Shown piece after piece: positions 10,941 through 21,296 of a DNA stretch of 64,000 nucleotides (position 1 is its first letter; each line of letters opens with the position of its first letter). Under the pieces are notes generated by a model. It had not been told where the DNA came from and made no database searches. It saw only the letters and a program-made list of their open reading frames with translations. The stretch comes from Isochrysis galbana (lineage: Eukaryota; Haptophyta; Isochrysidales; Isochrysidaceae), in contig CM030941.1 in NCBI GenBank assembly GCA_018136815.1, positions 1,735,582 through 1,799,581 on the forward strand. Direction: 5' to 3'. The translations under genes and the position numbers were made by a program.

Positions 10941-12807
10941 TTAGGTGCCCATGCGATGCGATGCCCATGCCCTTGCTTTTGCACGAAAGTGTTGCACTTG
11001 CTCAGGCGGAGTACAGCGCAACGTACCTCTCCGCGGTTCTGCTGACACGACGGGTCCGTCAACGGCAGGCGCAAGGCCCGGGAAGAGCCGCCCATCCCTA
11101 GTCATCAACCGGAGCAATGTGTGCACCGCACCAACACCACCGAGAACCCCTGTAAGCTCGGCGCGCAATCGTTCCGCGACGCTCCGTGCTTTCGACTCGT
11201 GGGGCCAACTAGCATCCTCGCTCACACCCATCGCGGTGATGAAGGCGCCGCTTCTCTCTCCAAATATTGACTTGGCGGCGGACTCGACCATCCGCGACGC
11301 ATGAAGCCACGCGACCGCCTCTGCATGCAAAGTCGGCATGCTGCTCTCCCCCGAGGGGCATCCTCTTGGCCTGGCACCATACCTTGCTGTCGCGCGCACG
11401 CCAGCCTCTCCATCAACGCCGCCGCTAATCTGTTCCTCCCCTTGTTCATATGCAGCCGCAAGATCGACGGGCGCCTGCCTCACCGCTTTGGCGACCTCAC
11501 GGAGGCCCTTGCGCCCGACCCAAAAATTCAACGAGAGATTCTGCTCGTGCTCGCCGAGCTGGTGGACGAAGTGCCAATGGAAGCGAGGCATCCATAGCAC
11601 GTCGCCAGGTCCGAGCACGCCCTCAAGACCGCGTGCCTGCTCCAGTCCCGGGAAGCGACCGAGATCTGGGCTGGTGATGTCGGCGATCGCAAAGTTGTCC
11701 ATTGGGTGTCCCACAGGGTATCTGCGCGGAATGTACAAGCAATCTTCGTGACTACGAAGGTAGCGGCCATAGCGGCCACAAAAATGCCAGGCTTCGGTGG
11801 GGGCGGAAGTATACGTGTGGATGCTAGCTGAAGCTAGCTGGCCATGGTATTGAAGCCACTAAGGGGCGGAGAAATGCTCACGGATATAGATTGAATGTCT
11901 GCGATGGCGGGAAGAGCAGCACCGCCTTGCGCCCTTGCAACTGCGTGAGAAAATTGGAGAGGGAGTCATAGTGGCAAGGCGTGTGACCGCCACCATGACC
12001 TGCCCACAGTTGGCACGTCTTAAATGGAAGCGCGTCCGCTAGAGAGCATGCGCGCTGGAGCCACAACCAGCCAAAGGCCGAGAGGTCGGAGTCCAGCTGA
12101 GGGGAGACATGAGGCCGGCGGCAAGGCCCTTGGATTTCCTCCTCTAAGTTCTCCATCGCCTCGTCATACCTGAAGCACACAACAAGAGCGGCGAGCAGGT
12201 GACGAAGGCAAACATGAGGCAACGGCTTGAAGCCTCACAGCCGGCAGGGGCATTCGGTGTATGGAACTGCGTTCCAGTCCAGAACGCACCAGAGCAGCGG
12301 CGCCTGCAGATAATACCGCATGCCTCCCTGATGGTGCCACGCATCGGCGCCAGCCACCGCAGAAGCTCCATGCAGCAGCCCCTCGCTCTCCAGGGTGCGC
12401 ATAAATTTCCCGAAGCTCATCGCTTGCACTCCGCCATCGCCGAGTCCCTTGCCGTAGTGACGTGCGAAGCTCGTGACGTCGCTCTGCGCAAAATGGACAG
12501 CGAGCTCGGTCTCTCCTAGATGTTCTGCGAGGTACTTGAAGTCCCAGCGCTCCACTATCGACGAGATGAGCGGGCAGCCGCCGGTCAGGATACACGGCTC
12601 TCCTTCTCGCAGGTGGCGCTCGACAAGCGGATCGTCCCACGCCAGCCTCGGGATGGGGCCTCGCACGAGCCAGCGCGGGTATGCAGTGTCCTCCGATTTG
12701 GGCGCCTGCGGCTGTGCCTGCACTGCTTGGCGTTCGCTCGCTCGGGTGCGCACGCGATCGCTGTAGCGTACGCGCGAGCGGCGTGTCTGGCCGTTGGCCA
12801 GCCGCAT
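10941..12807 (-). CDS. JmjC/cupin 2-oxoglutarate dioxygenase, FIH-like
   Basis: Three exons on the minus strand, 12807-12290, 12169-11882 and 11721-10941, join in phase to give 528 aa. The core reads GHGGGHTPCHYDSLSNFLTQ, then GRKAVLLFPPSQTFNLYPYP, then VLGPGDVLWMPRFHWHFVHQ and LSLNFWVG. This matches factor-inhibiting-HIF-type asparaginyl hydroxylases: the iron ligands are the HxD pair in HYD and a distal His in the HWHFVH segment, and the order of blocks is the same. The N-terminal exon carries ILTGGCPLISSIVERWDFKYL, the usual FIH/JMJD5 entry block. The extra ~180 C-terminal residues are unassigned. An Fe(II)/2-oxoglutarate hydroxylase of a protein side chain is inferred; the substrate is unknown. 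Confidence 0.85.
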
Positions 12808-13173
12808 CGCGAGAGCCCCTCCCCGTCCGCGTGCCGCCGCCGAGCGAGGCAGCGGACGGGAGAGGAGGCGGGGGTGCGAGGGCAGACTGGTGCCGTCTCG
12901 CCGCCCGCTGCCGGAGGCGCGAGGGGCGGGAAACGAATCGTGGTCGAAGCTCCTCCAAGAATAGACTAGAGGGTCGGGGGGTGTTTTGAGAGTGTTTCAC
13001 TCGAGTTTCACTCCGAGTTTGACGTCAAACGGCGAGGTGAAACATTGGTGAAAGCAGGTTTGTTTGTCTACGCCCACTGGGCTCATAGGAGAACTCTGGC
13101 GGGTTCTCCTACTGGCTTTTCTTTCTCCCTCGCGAGCGATGGCGGTGCGCTTGCGGCCCGTGGGCGCCAAGGG

Positions 13174-14016
13174 ATGTGGGCCAGGCCAAGCACATGCATG
13201 CCGCAGGTGTGCCGCGCGAGTCCGTTCGCCTGCACCTGCACACCTGCACCAACCTGACCCACCCCATCACTCTCGCCCACACCCCACGAACGCAGGCCGA
13301 TGCGGACGACGCGAGCAAGAAGTGGCGCATAGACTGGACAGAGCCGCGCAAGATCACGCTCCTCAAGCAGGTGATCGACTGCTCGACTGCGGCCCAAACA
13401 AAGGCCTTCAAGACCTTCAAGGACGGGGACTCCAAGGACGGGGACAAGCACACGCAGGCGCACGCTTGGACGAACAAGACGGACGGCATCCTCACCCTCA
13501 CTTTGCTGGACGAGAATTTCAGAGAGTTCGGAGACGTATTCCCTAGCCCGTACACGTCGGTGTTGACAACACGTGTTGAGTTCTCAAAAGGTGGTGAAGG
13601 TACGAGCGCGCCCGCGCGGGAAGGCGTTGTCTGCGTCCGGACACGGGCAAGCGGGCGAAGTGGAGTGTGAGGCACGCACACGCCCGATGACCCTTCTCTC
13701 ACTCTCACCGAGCATCACCCTCTCCGTCCGTGCTGTTCTCTCGCAGGAAGGGGCTCACCTTTACCTTTACACCCAGGGCAAGGAGCAACGAGAACCTGTG
13801 GAAGTTGATCATCCTACGGAGATGGAGGAGACCAAGTCGGAAAAGTTCACGAAGTACGAGCAGCTCGTTGTGCAGGTCGCGGAAGGTGTCGTTCCGTCAA
13901 TTATGGGACATCAATCGAATGGAGCCATCAATCAAATGTCCATAGTTATTTATACAACAATATTTCACATACCCTGTTGTCGATGTTTAATATCTACCGC
14001 AATTTGGCAGGACTAG
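13174..14016 (+). CDS. Hypothetical protein, spliced, unknown function
   Basis: A protein-like stretch at 13296-13600 begins ADADDASKKWRIDWTEPRK and includes ILTLTLLDENFREFGDVFPS. It follows a good acceptor (acgcag) and may be joined to a short first exon 13174-13206 starting at ATG. A further exon from 13747 (EGAHLYLYTQGKEQ, then EKFTKYEQLVVQVAEGVV) would join in frame if the donor at ~13558 (TCG|gtgttg) is used. The exon ends are uncertain and the C-terminus after ~13900 looks non-coding. I do not recognise the family. Confidence 0.35.
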
Positions 14017-14064
14017 TTGGTTGGGCGAATTTTGGCAGGACTAGCTCACATCGCGCCGCGCACT

Positions 14065-14307
14065 TCAGTCCCTTGCCCAGGGCGGCTTCTCCTCCACGAG
14101 GTCTACGCCCAGCTGTCGGAACAAGTTCGCGATGCTCTCCTGTTCAGGAAGGCCAATACTCAATATGTTCACTTTCGACGCTTGCCCGGTCAATTGCCAG
14201 CTAAGGCGCAAGCGAGACGACGGGGGGCAGTTGCCGAGTAGATTGGAAAGCACGACCACGAGAATAGCTTCCATGAGCAATGCGAGGCTACTCGATTGAA
14301 AGCGCAC
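14065..14307 (-). CDS. Possible C-terminal exon, unknown protein
   Basis: Minus-strand frame with moderately protein-like residues (LSWQLTGQASKVNILSIGLP, then ESIANLFRQLGVDLVEEKPP). No start or neighbouring exons could be linked. It may be a gene remnant. The rest of 14017-16011 holds no recognisable gene; it becomes AT-richer at 15500-15850 and then a pyrimidine-rich 5' flank of SdhC. Confidence 0.2.
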   Translation of the reverse strand: MRFQSSSLALLMEAILVVVLSNLLGNCPPSSRLRLSWQLTGQASKVNILSIGLPEQESIANLFRQLGVDLVEEKPPWARD

Positions 14308-16011
14308 ATCCGGCTGGCATTCATTCGATTGCGGCGACGATGAATTGCAGCTGGTTGAAGATTGGGCAAGAGTGGGGGGATGCTTTCTGGATGAGCGAGA
14401 GGAACCGTTGTACCCTGGGGTGAGCCATGGGGAAACGTTGAAGCAACTCCTGCTTTTTTGCCTCGAACGCCAGTTAGGGGTAGGCCAGGATTAGATTCAA
14501 CATGTAATCTAGCCAAGCACCGGCCTGAAAGCTTCAGGCGTGATGGTTGCGGTCGATTTCTGTGGGCAATCGTGTCGTGAATCACGATTGGACACCGGCT
14601 GCTTTGCGCTCATCACGAGCCAACTTTTAGAATTTTTTGTACACACGGATGGCCTCCAAGGCCATTCACGTTCGGAGACACACAGGTCGTGCCCGCCAAG
14701 CACGACCAGTCAATAGTCCGCCCGTTTCTTTAGCACAACATCCCAACATGGAGCACAAAAAGTAGTTTTGTTTTCGCGTTGACGTGCTGAATTGACGGAC
14801 AGCCTCGTGTTTTCGAGCGTCTCACGTTCGATTTCGAGGGACAGCCCCTCCTTTTCGCTCGATGGTTCGACAGTCTCATATGGTAAGACTGGTTGGCTAC
14901 CGAAACATTCGCATTTGGGCATGCTGGTGGTCATGTACTGTGCTCATATGTGTCTTGGACTGGTGAAATGAAGACTGAAATTAGAATTACTAAGGTTATA
15001 ATTCGGCAAAACTATAATCAATTTGACCTTTTTCTCCTGCGGCGGCGCGCGATGGCGGCCGCAGCGATGGTCGCTGGCCTCGCCAGTGGCCTCGCACGCG
15101 GCCTGTGGCGGCTCTGGCGAGGGTCTGCGCGGCCAGGAGGCCAGCAAGCACCCCCTCCCACCATACTGAGGCGGTGCCGCGTGTGATGGGCCAGCCCGTC
15201 ATGCGCAGCACCGTCATTTTGACGGCTCGCGGCCAGCCGCGCACTGTACGCGCGCGAGAGGCTGGCAGCAGATGCCAGCAGGGGCGAGGTGGAGGGCGCA
15301 GGCGACGCCGTGCGATCGCGCAGGGCTCTGCTGTACTGCCTGTCCGGGGGTAACCGTGCCCGGGGAACGCAGGCGCGCGTCGAACAGCGCGACCTGTGGT
15401 GCACTTTTGTGGTCGACGTCAATTTCGCACGAGCGCGAAAACGTTTTTGGGTCTGTGTGTTGGATGGCGTCGAAAATGTGCATATTTCTTATAAGATTCT
15501 GCCTAATATACCCATTTCCAGTGTAATTCCCTAAAAATCGCGTGATAAAACCTCAATCTTGACTTGGTGAATTTTCACCCTTAGAAGTTAAAAGGCGTGT
15601 TTGACCGCCCTACTAGGAGCGGCGCGCGATCCATGACCCTATCGGTTTAACGATAGTTGATAGTTGAACTTGAACGCTCGCCACGCCGAGTCCAATCTGC
15701 CCGAGTACGCTCCACTCGAGTCGTACCGTAGATATCAAAGAACTTCTTGTGGTCCATACGAGCTTTGGTTGATCCGTTGATCCGTCTATTTATATCTATG
15801 TTCTAGAGTAGTATTTACTCTATATGTATGTCTCTATTCTTGGAGGTACTTGTATTGTTTAGTAAGGACCCCAGCAGCCTCCTCCTCCCCCCTCGCCGGT
15901 GCACCCCCTCTCTCTCCTCCCCCCTTCTCCCTCCCTCCCTTTCTCTGCTCCCCCCCTCTCCGGCTCTCCCCCCCTCCCCCCCCCGGTTCCCTTTTCTCTT
16001 TTCCAGCCAGC

Positions 16012-16658
16012 ATGATGATGCGCGCGCTGACGGCACGCCTCGCCCGCCCCGCGCCCGCGCTGGTGAGGCGGTGGGCGAGCTCGACGCCGTCGTACACAGA
16101 GAGGATGAACGCGACTGGCCGGCCACTCTCGCCCCACGTCACCATCTACGCCTTTCCCGCCATCGCAATCTCCTCGATCACTGTGCGGATCACTGGAGTG
16201 ATGCTCTGCGCCGGTCAGCCTGAACTTCCCCCCTCCCCCCCCCCAGGGGCGAGGCTCCTGCGCATGCGCGCCTACCGGCATACCATCCACTCGCCTTCCA
16301 TTTACGCCTCGCTCGGTCTTCGCGCTCGCGGAACCCTGCTCACCTGGACCCCTTCTGCTCCTCTGCAGGGACGACCGGCATTGCTGGCATGGCCCTCTTC
16401 TCCGGCCCAGACGCCGTGTCATCCACCGTCCAGTACATCGCTGACTCGTCGATGGCACCCCTCGCCAAATTCGCCGTTGCGTGGCCACTTTCTTACCACT
16501 TCAGCGGCGCTGTGAGACACGCCATTTGGGACCTGAAGGTGGTCGGCTTCACGAATCAAAAGATGTTGATGTCCAGCTACGCCGTCTTTGGCGTCTCCAC
16601 TGCGCTTGCCCTTGCTCTGACCGGATCTTCTCTTCCGCCCAAGAATGCGAAGAAGTGA
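16012..16658 (+). CDS. Succinate dehydrogenase cytochrome b subunit (SdhC), mitochondrial
   Basis: Two exons, 16012-16213 and 16369-16658, join in phase (163 aa). An Arg/Ala-rich mitochondrial presequence (MMMRALTARLARPAPALVRR) precedes the conserved block RPLSPHVTIYAFPAIAISSI and SITVRITGVMLCAG. The second exon has YHFSGAVRHAIWD, which carries the haem-ligand histidine region of SdhC, and a final hydrophobic helix (YAVFGVSTALALALTG). SdhC anchors complex II in the inner membrane and helps bind haem b and ubiquinone. The start is the first of three tandem Met codons, which follow a pyrimidine-rich leader. Confidence 0.93.
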
Positions 16659-17041
16659 GGTGGGACGAGATTGTGACCATTGCATCTCCAATGAGCTTTA
16701 GCTGTGGTCGAATGAGCAAGTGGTCAGCGTACGTAGAGCGCACGCTGCCGAGGGGTGTTGCAGCTAGCTAGCAGCTGCTCATGTGACGGCTGCCGGTGAT
16801 TCTCTGCCGTTGAGCGGAGCTCACTTGCTGCACCGTTGAAGCCTCGCGCGGCGTTTCAGGCCTTTGCGATTCTGTATGAAAGCAGTGCGAGAGTTCCGCT
16901 TCTATGTCGGTGCCAATGGAAATGTCCGAATTGCACACTGCACAACCTCCTACAGCTTTAATATGTGCATGTGAAGCCCGCAATGTGCAATGTGTGTCTG
17001 TGGCTGTGGGTGACGTTATGCTGCGCGTGTGTCTATCTTGG
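16659..17041. other. Intergenic, 3' flank of SdhC
   Basis: No gene recognised; not similar to other parts of the window. Confidence 0.5.
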
Positions 17042-17895
17042 ACCCTACGCAAGTGCTACGAAAGTGCTCCATGGGTACTGGGGCGGCGACCTCGGGGGCG
17101 GGCCCGAAGGAGAGGGGGGGAGCGGCGGCGCGCTCCATGGCAACTGACTATAAAGTTAGTACCCTACGCAAGTGTGGCGCGACCGGAGTACCCATGGGCC
17201 ATGGGGGGCAGCAGGCTGCTGGCACCACCCCATCAGCGTCAGGCTCAAGCAGCCACTCCTCCAATGGGCATGCCTTATGGCAGAGGCCCCTCTCGCCCTG
17301 GTAAGGGCCACGCTGCTCCGCCAGCGCGGCCCGAGACCGGGTGGCCCTTATGGGCACACAAAGCACACCATTGTACCGAACGAACGCAACACCCCCCCCA
17401 GAGACACTTCTCCACACACAGCACACAGCACGCACGAGACATTCACACATGACCCCCGTAGAGAAGGCAAGAGGCGGATGGCGCTGCCCCCACACACTCA
17501 TACACACGTTACTGACCATAGACCATAGCCACTCCCGCTTTCGTCTCACAAGACCAAGAAAAAAAAACAAAAAAAAAACTTCTTAATATTCACGCCGCGC
17601 GCGCGACTATGCACTCTAACACATGCAGCCTCGCCCGCCGCTCTCATCCCCGCTCCACCTGCCTTGCGGCCCGTCCCTCGTGCGCTACCTAGGGGCTGGG
17701 TGAATGGGGTTTCCTGCAGCAGATGGTGTGCACCGATCCCCGATAGGTTTTTCCTCCCCTTCCTCCTGTACCATCGGGCTACCGGTTTCTATGTTGTTTT
17801 CTTTTTTTAGACCTATGGGATGGGCGGAGTGTTTCCGTGCTTACGGGGGTCGAGGCAGGGCGGGTGAGTGAAGCGTCGTGCCGGCCTATGCGCGG

Positions 17896-18445
17896 TTACG
17901 CTAGCTTTTCCGTTAGTTGGAGTGCATTGGCTATTGCGGCCAGGTTGCCGCCTAACATCAGTGTGCCTTTATCGTTGAATGTAAAGACGGGCGCGCAGAG
18001 CTCGCGCGGGGACTTGAGCTTCGGTTTTCTCCCTTGTGAGGCTATGCTAGTGCGTGCGGTCGAGGGCTTGTCTGGGGGGGTGAGTTCTCTGGCGAGGGCC
18101 GTAAATCTGCTAAGGGTTTTCTCGATGACCGGCACGTGATGGAAAGTGTAGTTGTCAAATTCTACTTTGTAAAAGTCACCTATGATGTACCTCCACGCTA
18201 TGATGTAGAGGGCTTTGAGGCTGTCGGGTGTCGTTGTGTTCGGGTATACGAAGAGTCTGTCTTTGAGCTTTTGTGCTGTCGATCTGTCTACTCTAGGCGT
18301 GTACCCCGTCACCGCTTCTACGGCCTGGAAGATTTGTTGTGTGGAGGGGCATCTGGCGAGGTGTGTCGAGTTTTCGCGATGTTTTTTACATAATCTGCAT
18401 TTCGCCGTGGTCGCCGTGGCGAATCGGTTTCGTGTGCCTGAGTCT
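17896..18445 (-). pseudogene. LINE ORF2 C-terminal remnant (zf-RVT type)
   Basis: Encodes GTRNRFATATTAKCRLCKKH, then HLARCP, then VYPNTTTPDSLKALYIIAWR and YTFHHVPVIEKTLSRF. The C-x2-C...H-x4-C cluster is the zinc knuckle after the reverse transcriptase in many non-LTR elements. Homologues in this window are at 7700-8179 and 46715-47019. The frame differs from that of ORF1 and overlaps its last codons, marking the deletion junction near 18445. Confidence 0.75.
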
Positions 18446-20122
18446 GGGGTAAGGCGGGTGGGCCGCATCTCGGTCCAGTGCGTTCAGTCTTGCGAGTAGG
18501 GCCGCCGCGCACTCCGGATGGAGGAAGAGGCACGTCGGGCCGTTCAGACAGCATCCCGCGATTTTCTTGTGGGGATGGAGGTGGCAGCGGATCGTGCACT
18601 TGTTGTCGATCCATGCGCCCGGGATCTCGTGTGAGAGGTTGCAGCGCACCCCGCGTTTGTTGCGCAGGCAGAGTCCTTGCGTGAAGCGAGCGCAAGGCTT
18701 GGGGGGTGCTTTGCCGAGTGCTTCGTGGGCCGACTTGGGGCGGGGAGCGATCTTGCGCGATTCATTACGTTCCCTACGCTTGGCGGCTTCCGCATCGCAT
18801 TCGCAGATGCGATGTATCGGTGAGAGGCCGAGGGCTACCTCCGGGCGCCAACCTTTGCACCCTTTGGTGCTTCCGTGGATCATGAGCTTGTGAGGAGATT
18901 GGATGTTCGGGGGCATGGCGATCGGTTTGCATGCCCGGACGGCGTAGTTTACCGGCACTGTTTTGTTGTCGATGGTGAGGACGATTTTGCGTGGGAAGTT
19001 GCCTGACAAAAAGGTTCCTTGCGCCGCGGAGACGTAGAGGTGCCAGCGGGATGAGTGGGCTACTTTCGACACAAAAGTGCCCGACTCACCTTCGAGTTTC
19101 ATGCGCTCGCGGTTCCCCTTTAGGAAGGTGAGACCTTGCGACTCGACCGCCTTGACAAGCGCGCTTAGCGTGATCTTCGAGGCTTGAGCGAGGCCGTCCG
19201 CCTCGACCACTATGTGGGCTGCAACGTCTTGAAGTGCTTCGTAGAGGGCCTTGCGTGAGGTGGTGCCTTTCTTGTTGATTTTCTCGTCGATGGACTCCAC
19301 GCGGATGCGCACGGGGATGTCTTGGCCCAGGACGCGGATGTTGGTGTGCTCCCCGTACTTGGCTCGAAATTGTTGAGCGCAGTCCTCATTGACTGCTATG
19401 TGCCACGGGCCTCGCGCTGAGCGGGCCCAGAAGTCTGGCTCGGGGTCCACGCCCTCAAGTTCGAGAAGTAGTTCGACGATGGCGGCGTACGCCGTCGTGT
19501 CTTGGAGGATGATGTCCCCGGCTTGGTGGAAGGAGAGCTCGAAGGAAGCGTCGGAGTCTGTGATGTCGTTTTCTATGTCGGAATCTTGGTCCTGTGAGGC
19601 GTGGGCGGAGGTGACCTTGGTCAGCGTTGGGTGTGTGGAGTCAATGGGTGAGGGGGTCTTGTCAATGTTATCCCCACGGGGGGCGTGCGCGCGTGCTTCG
19701 TGTGTGTGGTGAGGTGTGCATGAGGGTCTTACTCTGACTCGTATGTTGCTTGCTGCATTGAGGTGTGTGTTGTGCCCATAGGGGCCACCCGGCCACGGGC
19801 CGCGCTGCCGGAGCAGCGCGGCCCTTGCCAGGGCGAGAGGGGCCTCTGCCATAAGGCATGCCCAATGGAGGGGTGGCTGCATGAGCCTGGCACTGGTGGG
19901 GTGCTGCCAGCAGCCTGCTGCCCCCCATGGGGGAGGCCAGCATGGCTGCCATGTGTGGTGTGGCCGGGGCCACGGGCCGTGTGGCACGACCGGAGTCGCA
20001 CGCACCTGCTCGGCCTCGGTGGGCGGACGCGGCCGCTTCGTCAGCGGCTGCTCCATGGGCACTGGGGGGGCGCCCTCGGTGGGGGGCCCGAAGGAGAGGG
20101 GAGTCGCGTCGGCGCGCTCCAT
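18386..20122 (-). CDS. LINE ORF1 protein with CCCH-type zinc fingers
   Basis: 578 aa, uninterrupted. The N-terminal ~150 residues are Pro/Ala-rich. A Ser/Asp-rich acidic stretch follows, then a folded-looking middle (~190-420). The C-terminus has two Cys/His clusters: CARFTQGLCLRNKRGVRCNL then SH, and CTIRCHLHP...CCLNGPTCLFLHPEC. These resemble CCCH RNA-binding fingers. ORF1 proteins of LINEs bind element RNA; that role is inferred here. The last ~20 residues are read from ORF2 sequence in the wrong frame because of the internal deletion. The start is the ATG 20 nt inside the element's 5' end. Confidence 0.7.
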   Translation of the reverse strand: MERADATPLSFGPPTEGAPPVPMEQPLTKRPRPPTEAEQVRATPVVPHGPWPRPHHTWQPCWPPPWGAAGCWQHPTSARLMQPPLHWACLMAEAPLALARAALLRQRGPWPGGPYGHNTHLNAASNIRVRVRPSCTPHHTHEARAHAPRGDNIDKTPSPIDSTHPTLTKVTSAHASQDQDSDIENDITDSDASFELSFHQAGDIILQDTTAYAAIVELLLELEGVDPEPDFWARSARGPWHIAVNEDCAQQFRAKYGEHTNIRVLGQDIPVRIRVESIDEKINKKGTTSRKALYEALQDVAAHIVVEADGLAQASKITLSALVKAVESQGLTFLKGNRERMKLEGESGTFVSKVAHSSRWHLYVSAAQGTFLSGNFPRKIVLTIDNKTVPVNYAVRACKPIAMPPNIQSPHKLMIHGSTKGCKGWRPEVALGLSPIHRICECDAEAAKRRERNESRKIAPRPKSAHEALGKAPPKPCARFTQGLCLRNKRGVRCNLSHEIPGAWIDNKCTIRCHLHPHKKIAGCCLNGPTCLFLHPECAAALLARLNALDRDAAHPPYPRLRHTKPIRHGDHGEMQIM

Positions 20123-20249
20123 CGCGTCTAAGTATAAACTTAGTTCGTCTCACAAGACCAAGATTCAGATGAAGACAACTCCCTCCTAAAGATCACCTGA
20201 GATGGGCACCATGAAGGCTCCTCCCCCCACCTCCAACCTCCATCCATAG

Positions 20250-20262
20250 GGAGGAGAGGGAG

Positions 20263-20318
<56 letters not shown>
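20250..20318 (+). repeat. (GA)n microsatellite
   Basis: An essentially pure ga repeat of about 30 units preceded by gggagagag. No gene is associated with it. The surrounding 20186-20474 has no protein-like frame. Confidence 0.9.
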
Positions 20319-20319
<1 letters not shown>

Positions 20320-20474
20320 GGAAGGGGGCGCCATCGGTGCCATCGCGCCATGCGGACCCAGACGATCGCGCGAGCGCGCGCAGCGCGCGGTCCACGAGAG
20401 ACGGGCCAAGAGAGGCAGATCAAGCCCAATGGGCCCACATGGGAGGTCTCCAACCATCCCATGTGGGCCCTCCA

Positions 20475-20683
20475 CTACAAAGCAGAGCCGGCAGCCCAGT
20501 CGAGCCAGCCGAGGAATACCTCCTTCGCCTCCAATGCAGTGCCCATGCGTTGCCGCAGCTCGCTCACCACTGCCGCATGGCGATCCTGCCATTCCACGGA
20601 CGGCTGGCACGCGCGAATCGAGCGTGGCGTGAGCGAGGCATCAAGCATCAAGGTGGCACCGAATTTGGCTCGGGCCACCCGTG
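20475..20683 (-). pseudogene. BED zinc-finger protein fragment, 3' side of Gypsy insertion
   Basis: On the minus strand this begins FTGGPSQIRCHL, the second half of a BED-type zinc finger whose Cys-x2-Cys half lies at 34981-35141. The two halves abut in frame if the Gypsy element and one copy of its TSD are removed. Soon after, the heptamer ttgatgc is tandemly duplicated, shifting the frame. After the shift the reading LDASLTPRSIRACQPSVEWQ, then RHAAVVSELRQRM continues to a stop at 20475. BED fingers of this layout are common in hAT-type transposases and their derivatives, so this may be an old transposon gene. Confidence 0.6.
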
Positions 20684-21296
20684 AAGTGTGACGAATTGTG
20701 ATGGCCCATAGGGCCTGAGGGCAATGAGGAAGGGGCAAAGCCGGCGGCAGGCGCGGCGAGGGAGACGACTTCGGAGGTGCTGACGGGCTGAAGCCCGTCG
20801 GCAGAGGAAGGCGGGCAGGCGGGCTTGAGCGAGGGCGAGGACGGCGGCGAGAGCGACATCGAGCGAGTAGCGAGAGGCGAGGGCGAGTGAGAGGAGGGCT
20901 GTAGCCCGGTCACTCACTAGGGGGGTGCGAAGGGCACCATCTGTAATGGGCAAACGAAGGCCTAAATAAGCTCCCTATAGGTTCCGGTATGGGAGATCAG
21001 CAAAAAAAACCGGGGGTCTTCCGGCAAAATTTTCGAAAAATACCCGATTTCAGGCCTCTGACGGCCGTGCGGAAATATATGTCAGGCCCCCCTCCGGTAT
21101 TATTTTACCGATGGCCTTCATGCGCGCCTCTCGCAGCGAAACACGAAACCATGGGCATCGGCAGCTGACCCGGACCAAAGATCCTGGTTCTATACACACA
21201 GCAATATATTTTCACTATGTTTTTATGGACTTGAACGCGTACGTAAGTATCGCAAAAACTAAAGACGCTAACCGCTAAAAACACCAAGGGCTCGAG

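Larger units (their letters stand above)
17560..20143 (-). mobile_element. Internally deleted LINE with 20-bp TSD
   Basis: The 20-bp direct repeat ttcgtctcacaagaccaaga lies at 17540-17559 and 20144-20163. On the minus strand the element starts ctaagtttatacttag, runs through ORF1 (20122-18386), then directly into the last part of ORF2 in another frame, then a 3' UTR and the terminal gcgtgaatattaagaag plus a T-rich tail at ~17580-17560. Endonuclease and most of reverse transcriptase are missing. The identical TSD shows it inserted in this reduced state or was deleted after insertion. Confidence 0.85.
17042..20185 (+). mobile_element. Rearranged LINE 5' region interrupted by a second LINE
   Basis: Plus-strand 17192-17539 encodes the same N-terminal ORF1 segment (QWACLMAEAPLALVRATLLR) as the minus-strand copy at 19990-19760. 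Its continuation after the inserted copy, 20144-20185, matches the next ORF1 residues (QDQDSD...). The first ~120 nt (17056-17160) are the element's 5' end in opposite orientation (ATGGAGCGCGCC read on minus). The repeat accctacgcaagtg lies at 17042-17055 and 17161-17174. The copy is thus a 5'-scrambled, truncated LINE into which the 17560-20143 element jumped. Confidence 0.6.
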
